From assembly GCF_039631355.1 (NCBI RefSeq), contig NZ_JBDIVF010000001.1, forward strand, positions 806,001 through 870,000: a DNA stretch of 64,000 nucleotides, given 5' to 3'. The notes under the pieces were generated by a model, which was not told the DNA's origin, searched no databases, and was given only the letters and a program-made list of their open reading frames with translations. Shown here piece after piece: positions 26,153 to 32,976 of this stretch. The stretch comes from Uliginosibacterium paludis (GTDB lineage: Bacteria > Pseudomonadota > Gammaproteobacteria > Burkholderiales > Rhodocyclaceae). Numbering within the stretch: the first letter of the stretch is position 1; each line of letters starts with the position of its first letter. Position numbers and translations under genes: made by a program.

Positions 26153-27247
26153 ATGGCGATCAATGCGTATACCGGCCTTCAAGGCAGCGGTAAGTCCTAC
26201 GAAGTCACCAGTTCAGTGATCGTATCGGCCATTGCCGCAGGTCGCCGGGTCATCACCAATATTGACGGCATCAACGAAGAGAAAATCCACGAATACCTGC
26301 TAGCCAAGAACAAGGCACAAGCAGGCAAGCTCGGGACGGTCGTTCATGTCACCAACGAACGTATCCTTCAGCCGGCATTCTTTCCCGACGAAGAACACCC
26401 TGAGGTCGTGTCAGTTGTTCTACCTGGTGACTTGGTCGCCATTGATGAAGCGTGGCGCTTCTGGCCTGCTGACGGAGGAAAGCTCACCCATGAGCACATG
26501 CAGTTCTTCCGCATGCACCGCCATTACACGCACCCCGAGACGGGCGTGAGCTGTGATGTGGCACTGATGATTCAGGATATTTCGGGCCTGCATCGGAGCG
26601 TCAAGAATGTCGTGGAGTTCAGCTTCAGGACCACCAAGCACAAAGCCCTGGGCATTGGTAAGCGCTACCGCGTCGAGGTCTTTGAAGGCTACAAGCAGAC
26701 GCGGACGAATGCGATTAGCCGTTACCAGAAAGAGTATGACAAAGTATTTTTCCCAATGTACAAGAGCTACGCGGGCGGAAACGGAAACGAAAAAGCGATT
26801 GATGATCGAACCAACATCTTCAAACGCTGGTGGCTTCTGCCGGTAATCATTTGCGTGACCATTGCGGTCTTTTTCTCGTTCTACAAGATCTACCGTTTCT
26901 TCCAGCCGGAAACACACCTCAAGAACCACGCCCCCCACTCCGGGACTACAGCCATGCCGGCATCAGCACAGGCTCCTGGTGGCCCGCTGCATGCACAAGG
27001 TACGAGGCTTCCGCCGCCTATCAGTTTCAGCACAGCCTGGCGCATTGCTGGGCGGTTCGTCTCCGGCAATCAACAGTACGTGGTGCTCGCCAGTCCAACA
27101 GGGCGCCTGCGCTTTGAAAGCCCTTCCAACTTCGCGAACGCTGGGCAAGCGATGGCTGGAAAAATTGATGGCGAAACGGTGACTTACTACAGCGGCACAG
27201 TTGCCCCTCCGCCTGCGGTCCCATCTATCGCGGGAGCGATGCCATGA
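26153..27247 (+). CDS. zot: Zot-family assembly ATPase (gene I type)
   Basis: 364 aa. N-terminal ATPase domain with Walker A GLQGSGKSYE at residues about 8-17 and Walker B VAIDEAWRFW near 95. A single membrane helix LLPVIICVTIAVFFSFYKIYRFF lies near residues 227-249, followed by a periplasmic Pro-rich segment and domain. It drives extrusion of the phage through the secretin. ATGA overlap with the secretin gene. Confidence 0.95.
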   Translation: MAINAYTGLQGSGKSYEVTSSVIVSAIAAGRRVITNIDGINEEKIHEYLLAKNKAQAGKLGTVVHVTNERILQPAFFPDEEHPEVVSVVLPGDLVAIDEAWRFWPADGGKLTHEHMQFFRMHRHYTHPETGVSCDVALMIQDISGLHRSVKNVVEFSFRTTKHKALGIGKRYRVEVFEGYKQTRTNAISRYQKEYDKVFFPMYKSYAGGNGNEKAIDDRTNIFKRWWLLPVIICVTIAVFFSFYKIYRFFQPETHLKNHAPHSGTTAMPASAQAPGGPLHAQGTRLPPPISFSTAWRIAGRFVSGNQQYVVLASPTGRLRFESPSNFANAGQAMAGKIDGETVTYYSGTVAPPPAVPSIAGAMP

Positions 27248-28476
27248 TAAAGCTTATTGCCACCTTTCTGACGGCCGCATTTCTTTCATGGGCCGCTCAT
27301 GCCGCAAATGCCCCAACTGGGTTCGATCTGACAGGCGTCAAGGTGGCTGACGCACTTCAACTGATCTTTGGCGATGCGTTGCACACGCCCTATATGTTCG
27401 ATCCCGAGGTGGCCGCAGATCAGCGGATCATTTCTTTCCGCTGGCAAAGCGACAAGGGGGATTTGCGCCCTTTCTTGACCAGCTTTCTGGACAGCCTTGG
27501 CTACGCACTTGAAAACCGTGCCGGCGTGGATTTCGTCGCTCGCAAGACACGTCGCGATGCCCCTGCCCCTGAGGTATTCGTCTATCGCCCCAAGTTCCGT
27601 GAAGTCGGCTTTCTGACGGAAATTCTTACACCACTGTTCGGCGGCGGTTTTACGGCAAACCGCACGGTGAAAGCCTCCGACTCTGCAAAAATTCCCCAGG
27701 GACAAACACCGCCGCCCAACAGCGCCGCTGCGTTGGTGGATCGTGCGTCAGACCTTTTGGTATTCACAGGCACACCAGACGAGATTGGCCGCTTGCAACA
27801 GGCACTCTCTCAGGTCGATGTCGCGTTTGGCGAGGTCATGGCACGCGGCGTGGTCTATGAGGTCAGCACGTCTGAAAAGGAAGGCTCAGCATTTGGCCTG
27901 CTTGCCAGTTTGCTGGACGGTCGCTTTTCAATAGGTATTAGCGCACTCTCCAAGGCCAACAGCTTTATCCAGTTCAAGGGCACGAACCTTGAAGGCATCT
28001 ACTCTCTGCTGAACCAGGACAGCCGCTTCAAGGTGCTATCCAGCCCGTCACTGCGCATCCGTTCTGGCGCCCAAGGTGTTTTCTCCGTTGGGCAGGACGT
28101 GCCCGTGCTCGGCGCCGTCAGCTATCCGAGTAGCGGCCAGGCGGTTCAGAGCGTCGAGTACCGATCCAGCGGCGTCATCTTCAACATCCAGCCGACTGTT
28201 CGTGAAGGCGTGATCGACCTGAACATTGACCAGCAGCTCTCCAACTTCATCGCAACCACAACTGGCGTCAACAACTCACCGACCCTGACTAAACGTTCGC
28301 TCAAGACCTCAATCAGCGTGAAGGATGGTGATCTGATCATTCTGGGCGGCTTGGCCGAAAACAAGGACAGCAACAGCAGGGACGGACTGACGTTCCTGCC
28401 GAAGTTTCTGCATACATCCGGCACCGAAGCATCTCGGTCGGAAATCCTGCTGGTACTTCAAGTCCAGCGCCTTTAG
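27244..28476 (+). CDS. Phage secretin (gene IV type)
   Basis: 410 aa with a signal peptide (LIATFLTAAFLSWAAHA). An N0-like domain (GFDLTGVKVADALQLIFGDAL) and an N1-like domain come first. The secretin core has VGQDVPVLGAVSYPSSGQAVQSVEYRSSGVIFNIQPTV, and the C-terminus has DGDLIILGGLAENKDSNSRDGLTFLPKFL. It forms the outer-membrane exit channel with Zot. Having its own secretin means this phage need not borrow a host type II secretion channel. Confidence 0.95.
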   Translation: MIKLIATFLTAAFLSWAAHAANAPTGFDLTGVKVADALQLIFGDALHTPYMFDPEVAADQRIISFRWQSDKGDLRPFLTSFLDSLGYALENRAGVDFVARKTRRDAPAPEVFVYRPKFREVGFLTEILTPLFGGGFTANRTVKASDSAKIPQGQTPPPNSAAALVDRASDLLVFTGTPDEIGRLQQALSQVDVAFGEVMARGVVYEVSTSEKEGSAFGLLASLLDGRFSIGISALSKANSFIQFKGTNLEGIYSLLNQDSRFKVLSSPSLRIRSGAQGVFSVGQDVPVLGAVSYPSSGQAVQSVEYRSSGVIFNIQPTVREGVIDLNIDQQLSNFIATTTGVNNSPTLTKRSLKTSISVKDGDLIILGGLAENKDSNSRDGLTFLPKFLHTSGTEASRSEILLVLQVQRL

Positions 28477-28491
28477 CCCTTAGGAGGCCAT

Positions 28492-28575
28492 ATGGTCGCG
28501 TTTCTCACGTTCATCATCGTCGCGCCGCTGTACTGGACGTTACTTGAGTGGGCATATCCCCATGTAAAACGATAG
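28492..28575 (+). CDS. 27-aa hydrophobic peptide after the secretin gene
   Basis: Begins 16 nt after the secretin stop with a strong GGAGG site at good spacing. The peptide is MVAFLTFIIVAPLYW then TLLEWAYPHVKR: one membrane helix with a basic end. Short length usually hides such genes. It could be a tip protein (pVII/pIX type) or an exclusion or small toxic peptide; no family recognised. Confidence 0.5.
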   Translation: MVAFLTFIIVAPLYWTLLEWAYPHVKR

Positions 28576-28818
28576 CAGGGAGCGTATTCGGAAGCTCGCG
28601 CCAAGAAGAGGGCGTGTAGCTTTCCTGAACCGCCACAACAAAGCGTTGTCCGCGTCCTATCCCGTACTGTCTGGGTACCCTGGCAAGCACCTTGCAAAAG
28701 CTTGCCGGTCAAACTTCGTAACTGAGGTTGCTTCGAGAACTCAACCCGTCATTCCTGATGCTTTTCCTGTCAGCCGCTCGCCATTTGCGTAGTTTGACCG
28801 GCGCATTCACGCACTCGG
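28576..28818 (+). other. Structured non-coding region after the capsid genes (origin/packaging candidate)
   Basis: 243 bp without a gene. GGCAAGC (28682-28688) pairs with GCTTGCC (28700-28706); overlapping it, GCCGGTCAAACT (28704-28715) is an exact inverted repeat of AGTTTGACCGGC (28791-28802). In f1 the gap after gene IV holds the packaging hairpin and both origins, so this is the equivalent place. Function is inferred. Confidence 0.55.
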
Positions 28819-29067
28819 TTAATCTATCTCATTCCCCTCTAAAGCTTCGGGATCGTCGGGTCGCCTCAAGCTGGAGTGAGAGGCTCTATTGAGGATGTGC
28901 ATCTGACAAGCGCGGGAATGCTCTTCGTTGCTGAGCTCGCCCTCGATGAAGGCGGCATTCAGTTGTTCTACCACTTCGTCCAGAATGCATCCGTCTAAGC
29001 GCATGCTACCTCGTGCGAAGTTGATGGCGTCTCGCCGACGTAAGCGCTCTGTCTCGGTGATTTTCAT
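28819..29067 (-). CDS. VbhA-like antitoxin domain protein
   Basis: 82 aa. The core RRRDAINFARGSMRLDGCILDEVVEQLNAAFIEGELSNEEHSRA resembles the three-helix VbhA antitoxin domain (pattern FARxSxRLxG...FIxGEIS..EH) that inhibits Fic toxins of the VbhT type. No Fic motif (HPFxxGNGR) was found in the neighbours. It is divergent from the unknown 317-aa gene with only 20 bp between starts. Either an orphan antitoxin or partner of an unrecognised toxin. Confidence 0.7.
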   Translation of the reverse strand: MKITETERLRRRDAINFARGSMRLDGCILDEVVEQLNAAFIEGELSNEEHSRACQMHILNRASHSSLRRPDDPEALEGNEID

Positions 29068-29087
29068 TTCAATGTGGGAACGAGCTT

Positions 29088-30041
29088 ATGTACGTATATC
29101 GCTATGATCGTTTGAAATGTCTTCAAAATCAGCGTGCAGACCCGGTTTTACGGGGCAGGCGAGTGAAAGGGCCTGCCGGTTCTTTTGACCATCAACAAGT
29201 GCTGTCCGCTCTGGAGCGCCTGCCTGCGGATCACGGGGTATACCGATTTTGCGTTTGGAGAACGTGGGAAGCGGCCCTCAAGCACGCTGCGGCGACAAAT
29301 TCCGCAGGCGACCCTATTGTCTTGCAGCGTATCCGCTCCGATGCGCCTGGATTTGATCGGTTCTCTCGTGATGACGATGAATACCTTGTAGGAGATGCTT
29401 GGATTTATTGGCAGTCTGTGCCGGTTCCACCGAACCAACCTGAATGGTCGCCAGACGGCATTCCTCACTGGGCCATTGAAGCGCTCCATCCCAACGGCCA
29501 CTGGCAGCCTCTGGATTCGGCGGACTTTCTCGGCGGAGATCATGGGTATCTCGGATGGAATCGCCGATTCATTGTAGGCTGGGGCGGAGGCCCTTGCATG
29601 GCCTATGTTCAGCACCGAGCGCGTTACACTGAAAGCGGACGTCACGTCTGGATCTTATTGCGGCAGCCATCTTCTCAGGGTACGGCACTCATCAATTTCA
29701 GCAATGGATTAGCGGAGTTGGTTGAGAGAGAGTTGGCAGTGCTTGGGCACCTACCGCTAAGCATGCTGCGGTGGGCCGTTGCGCTTGAGGCGCCAGACCG
29801 CATTCTGGTTAAAGAGTTCTTTCCACGGCGGGTTGGCGTGCGACCGCACCTATTCATGGAGAAATTAGTTTCGTGGGTTCGCCCTTCTCCAAGATGGGAA
29901 GTAATCATTGATCTTGATGAAGCGCGTTTTATGACTGATCAAGAGGTGAGGTTGCTTTATATTGATTTCTCAGCCGCGGACTCTCTAAGACTTTCAGATG
30001 TTTGGCGATATGACGCCGCTCTGTTTCGACCAGAACGGTGA
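29088..30041 (+). CDS. Unknown cargo protein, 317 aa
   Basis: No domain recognised. Soluble, Trp-rich (WRTWEAALKHAAATN, YWQSVPVPPNQPEWSPDGIPHWAIEALHPNGHW, GYLGWNRRFIVGWGGG), with no signal peptide or membrane helix. Codon use is less GC-biased than the core genome. It is paired head to head with the VbhA-like antitoxin and is followed by the first double-hairpin repeat. It may be a toxin or phage accessory protein; no function can be assigned. Confidence 0.7.
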   Translation: MYVYRYDRLKCLQNQRADPVLRGRRVKGPAGSFDHQQVLSALERLPADHGVYRFCVWRTWEAALKHAAATNSAGDPIVLQRIRSDAPGFDRFSRDDDEYLVGDAWIYWQSVPVPPNQPEWSPDGIPHWAIEALHPNGHWQPLDSADFLGGDHGYLGWNRRFIVGWGGGPCMAYVQHRARYTESGRHVWILLRQPSSQGTALINFSNGLAELVERELAVLGHLPLSMLRWAVALEAPDRILVKEFFPRRVGVRPHLFMEKLVSWVRPSPRWEVIIDLDEARFMTDQEVRLLYIDFSAADSLRLSDVWRYDAALFRPER

Positions 30042-30080
30042 CGGTATGGCTGTACATCCTCTCAGCACCCAGCTGACGCT

Positions 30081-30195
30081 CTTCCGTCAAGGCCGCCGCA
30101 GGCGCCCGCCAGGGCTTGGCCTTGATGGCGCACTGAAACGCATCATTGCTGCATGGGGTGCGGGCAGCCTCATCGCCCCGCAACCCATGCAGACT
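30081..30195. repeat. Double-hairpin repeat, copy 1
   Basis: Hairpin A: CCGTCAAGGCC (30084-30094) with GGCCTTGATGG (30118-30128), one wobble. Hairpin B: CTGCATGGG (30149-30157) with CCCATGCAG (30184-30192), plus an inner TGCGGG/CCCGCA stem. The same unit recurs at 32088-32201 in the same orientation. Candidate ssDNA origin or packaging element. Confidence 0.85.
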
Positions 30196-30297
30196 TCTTG
30201 CGGGTTTCACCCACATAGCGAAGTTGGTTGACGTAGTTGATTTTTTGCACCAGAATCCAAGGTGACAAAATCGTCCATCTGCACCAAAGGTGACTCC

Positions 30298-30891
30298 GTG
30301 AACAAATCGCTTCCCTGGCAGCACAAAGCAGCTCTTACAGAAGATCGCTTGAATACCATTGCCCGCGCGTTTCTTGAAGTGCACAACGGAGTCATCGAGC
30401 GTTTAAGCACAAGTGATGATTGTAACTACACTCGCGGAGCTACCTTTTTTGGAAGATGCAGAAATCGGTTGATTTCTATGGCACAGAGTTCAAGCTATCC
30501 ATGGCTAACGCTTGGTGCCGGAGGCATGGATATTACTTGTGAGATTTCTGGGGTTCCATTTCGTTTCTTTCGTGACGATCATGAATCACCAAAGAAAAAA
30601 GGGTTTTGGCGCCGCAATGCGTCAGACCAGCTGTTTGCGCCAGATGATGAAACTCCTGTGATTTTTCGGTTCATCGTGGAAAGACCAGTCAACGATGAAA
30701 ATGACCCCGAAATTTATTTCGTCGGGTATAACAGTACGGAAATTGCAGTTACTGAATGGCGTTACGGTCAGGTTGTGGTCTTGCAGTCGCTGGATGAAAC
30801 AATCCCTGCGGCTGTTGAGCAACAACCTGCACACATCGGTGTTCGCAATGACGAAAATGACCGTCAAAGTGACACAGGAACAATGAAGTGA
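30298..30891 (+). CDS. Unknown cargo protein, candidate toxin partner of the HTH-ImmA/IrrE protein
   Basis: 197 aa from GTG at 30298, chosen for AAGGTGA 5 nt upstream; an in-frame GTG at 30262 is possible. No domain recognised: N-terminal helices (LTEDRLNTIARAFLEVHNGVIERLS), then a beta-rich part (GMDITCEISGVPFRFFRDDHES, PVIFRFIVERPVNDENDPEIYFVGYNS). The next gene starts 4 nt later, so the two are co-translated. Unknown protein plus Xre-HTH/ImmA protease matches the predicted toxin-antitoxin layout called RosmerTA. Low GC. Confidence 0.7.
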   Translation: MNKSLPWQHKAALTEDRLNTIARAFLEVHNGVIERLSTSDDCNYTRGATFFGRCRNRLISMAQSSSYPWLTLGAGGMDITCEISGVPFRFFRDDHESPKKKGFWRRNASDQLFAPDDETPVIFRFIVERPVNDENDPEIYFVGYNSTEIAVTEWRYGQVVVLQSLDETIPAAVEQQPAHIGVRNDENDRQSDTGTMK

Positions 30892-30895
30892 GGGT

Positions 30896-32032
30896 ATGAA
30901 TATTGAATTCAATGGCACAAACCTCAAGCTTGCTAGGCAGTGTCAAGGACTATCCCTGAATGAAGTTGGGGATGCCGTAGAAAAATCCCGCCAGTACATC
31001 CATCGAGTTGAGATGGGGCGGGATCAACCTACACCTGATCTAATCAGAGGTTTGGCAAAATTCTTGAATGTGGCACCCGAGTTCTTTTTCGAGCGCTCGG
31101 GTGTTATGTTGTGTGACGATGCTTATCATTTCCGTAAGCTTGCCAGCACTCCAGTAACGATGAAACAGGCCGCCCAAGCAAAAGGTGAGCTTTTTAGAAG
31201 GTTTGTAGCATTTATCGATCAGAAGTTGCGTTTGCCAGAATGCAACTTCCCGTCTTTTGAAGTTTCGTCGCCAGATGATATAGAACGTGCTGCAGAGCGT
31301 TGCAGAAGCTTATGGGAGCTAGGGCTGGGTCCGATCGACAACGTTATTCGTGTCGCCGAGAATGCAGGGGCTGTTGTTACTACTTTCCATGACGTTTCAG
31401 AAAAAGTAGACGCGCTATCTATATCGTCTCAACGTCCTATTATTGTTACGAATAATTCAAAAGGTTCTGCCTGTCGGGTTCGTTTCGACTTGGCCCATGA
31501 AATCGGGCACTTTGTTATGCATGAATCTCAGTTGACGGGAGATCGAACTACAGAATCAGAGGCAAACAGATTTGCTGGGGCTTTTCTGCTTCCACGTGGA
31601 ACTTTCGTAAAAGCCTTCCCTAAGCTAAAAGGGTCCTCACTGAACTGGCCGGGCATTGTTCAGCTCAAGATGGAATGGAAGGTTAGTAAGGCTGCGATTT
31701 TGTATAGAGCCCGTCAACTTGGCCTTATCACTGAGAGTCAGTATAAGAGCGGCATTATTTATGGATTGAATCGCAAAGGTCAGGCGACGTCCGAAGACGA
31801 AGACAAGCTCATCCCTTTTGAAAAGCCCGAGCTTATATATAACGCACTTAAAATCCTTAGGACTCAACTTGGGCTGAGCTCCTTTGATGTCGCTGAAAAT
31901 GTCCATATGAAAATGGAGCTTCTAAGGCATTTTCTGCCTGACTTGGACGGAGAGATAAAGGAAGATTTTTCTCGTCTCGGTAAGGTTTTTGATCTGGAAA
32001 AAATTCGGCGAGCCAGGGCTCTGGCTTCCTAA
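30896..32032 (+). CDS. Xre-HTH / ImmA-IrrE family metallopeptidase (candidate antitoxin-regulator)
   Basis: 378 aa. The N-terminal Xre helix-turn-helix (GTNLKLARQCQGLSLNEVGDAVEKSRQYIHRVEMGRDQPTPDLIRGLAKFLNV) covers residues about 5-60. The COG2856 peptidase part has HEIGH in FDLAHEIGHFVMH near residues 200-204 and a downstream glutamate helix ESEANRFAGAFLLP. Such proteins cleave phage or mobile-element repressors or act as antitoxins. It lies 4 nt after the unknown gene and is followed by the second double hairpin. Confidence 0.92.
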   Translation: MNIEFNGTNLKLARQCQGLSLNEVGDAVEKSRQYIHRVEMGRDQPTPDLIRGLAKFLNVAPEFFFERSGVMLCDDAYHFRKLASTPVTMKQAAQAKGELFRRFVAFIDQKLRLPECNFPSFEVSSPDDIERAAERCRSLWELGLGPIDNVIRVAENAGAVVTTFHDVSEKVDALSISSQRPIIVTNNSKGSACRVRFDLAHEIGHFVMHESQLTGDRTTESEANRFAGAFLLPRGTFVKAFPKLKGSSLNWPGIVQLKMEWKVSKAAILYRARQLGLITESQYKSGIIYGLNRKGQATSEDEDKLIPFEKPELIYNALKILRTQLGLSSFDVAENVHMKMELLRHFLPDLDGEIKEDFSRLGKVFDLEKIRRARALAS

Positions 32033-32087
32033 AAACTAATATTTTATGCAACCCAGGGTTTTTCTTCGTTTTCACCCCCCCGGTCGC

Positions 32088-32201
32088 TATTCCGTCAAGG
32101 CCGCCGCAGGCGCCCGCTAGGGCTTGGCCTTGACGGCACACCAACCGTATCATCCTGCATGGGGTGCGGGCAGCCTCATCGCCCCGCAGCCCATGCAGAC
32201 C
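32088..32201. repeat. Double-hairpin repeat, copy 2
   Basis: Hairpin A: CCGTCAAGGCC (32092-32102) with a perfect GGCCTTGACGG (32126-32136) and a small inner stem GCCC-GCTA-GGGC. Hairpin B: CTGCATGGG (32155-32163) with CCCATGCAG (32190-32198) and inner TGCGGG/CCCGCA. Stem arms are conserved with copy 1, while the spacer between A and B differs. The gene-free stretch 32033-32385 holds this, the right repeats, and nothing else recognised. Confidence 0.85.
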
Positions 32202-32236
32202 CCCGCGGTTTCGTTTTCAAGGCAGTGTCTTTAATT

Positions 32237-32256
32237 GCGGGTATGAAAACGGGTAC
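32237..32256 (+). promoter_or_regulatory. Right-end GCGGGTAT/ACGGGTAC pair (probable integrase arm sites)
   Basis: GCGGGTAT (32237) and ACGGGTAC (32249) are 12 bp apart, as are the first two GCGGGTAC copies at the left end, with AAAA-rich spacers in both. Each differs by one base from the left consensus. Marks the inside of the right prophage end. Confidence 0.6.
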
Positions 32257-32385
32257 AAATCAATGACGCAAGCGCCCACACGTAGAACTGGCAAGCCTTT
32301 TCAGTCAGACTTGTTGTTTAACGTCTGAGCCGCCCTGGAGCAGGCGGACCGGCCTCAAGCCGGGCCACCTGCGGGATGAACCGTC

Positions 32386-32967
32386 ATGAGCAAAGACAAC
32401 TTCAGTACGCCGCACGAGTCATGCGGCAGCATCACCCATCTCGACTGGTATGCCGCCACCGGCCTGCTGAGCAGCGGCAGCGACACATTCATATGCTTTC
32501 AGGACGAGCCGGCGCCGGAAGATCGCGCCATGGAGTCGATTCAGCCCTGGACGCTGCTCATCGTGGACGATGAGCCCCAGGTGCACGAAGCCACGACGCT
32601 GACGCTGCGCAGGATCCGGATCGGCGGCCGGCCGCTGGAATTCCTGCACGCCTACTCGGCAGCAGGCGCCGAAGCACTCATCCGCGAAACGGGCCGGATC
32701 GATCTCGTCCTGCTGGACGTCATCATGGAAACGCCGGACGCGGGCCTTCGACTGGTCGACACGCTGCGCGGCAGAATGGGCCTGACCGATCTGAAAATCC
32801 TGATCCGCTCGGGCCAGCCGGGCAGCGAACAGGAAAGCGGGCTTGCCGGGCGCTTCCCGGTCAATGGCTACATGCAGAAAACCCGGCAGACAGCCTCACA
32901 TCTCGTCTCCGTCATCCAGTCGCTGCTTCTGGGCGACGATTCCACGCAGGAAGCTCGCCAGGACTGA
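32386..32967 (+). CDS. Stand-alone response-regulator receiver protein
   Basis: 193 aa. A 60-residue N-terminal extension ends in FQDEPAPE; then a receiver domain with acidic pocket LLIVDDEPQVHEA, phospho-acceptor Asp in LVLLDVIMETPDAGLRLV and the conserved Lys in YMQKTRQTA. The sequence is closest to receivers that precede DUF3369 and HD-GYP or EAL output domains, but no output domain follows; the ORF ends within 20 residues. First gene right of the prophage, 10 nt before gluQ. Confidence 0.85.
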   Translation: MSKDNFSTPHESCGSITHLDWYAATGLLSSGSDTFICFQDEPAPEDRAMESIQPWTLLIVDDEPQVHEATTLTLRRIRIGGRPLEFLHAYSAAGAEALIRETGRIDLVLLDVIMETPDAGLRLVDTLRGRMGLTDLKILIRSGQPGSEQESGLAGRFPVNGYMQKTRQTASHLVSVIQSLLLGDDSTQEARQD

Positions 32968-32976
32968 GCCTCCGGG

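Larger units (their letters stand above)
19419..32300 (+). mobile_element. Integrated filamentous phage (inovirus-type prophage) with accessory cargo
   Basis: The hallmark genes are in phage order: integrase, regulator, rolling-circle initiator, candidate ssDNA-binding protein, small coat protein with leader, adhesin, DUF2523, Zot ATPase, secretin. Base composition drops in the cargo (28.8-32.0 kb). Boundaries are approximate: the left end lies between the ychF terminator and the GCGGGTAC repeats; the right end is beyond the matching repeats at 32237-32256 and before the receiver gene at 32386. No identical attL/attR core was recognised by eye. Confidence 0.88.

Noticed and set aside
29088..30041. 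317-aa cargo gene as a Fic toxin matching the VbhA-like protein
   Set aside because: No HPFxxGNGR motif or other Fic signature in the translation.
30081..32201. Double hairpins as integron attC sites flanking a gene cassette
   Set aside because: The required GTTRRRY / RYYYAAC ends are missing, there is no integron integrase, and the unit holds two separate perfect hairpins rather than one imperfect attC fold.
19391..32397. GCAAAGAC at 19391 and 32390 as attachment core
   Set aside because: Only 8 bp, one copy lies inside the receiver CDS and the other in a terminator loop; chance match.
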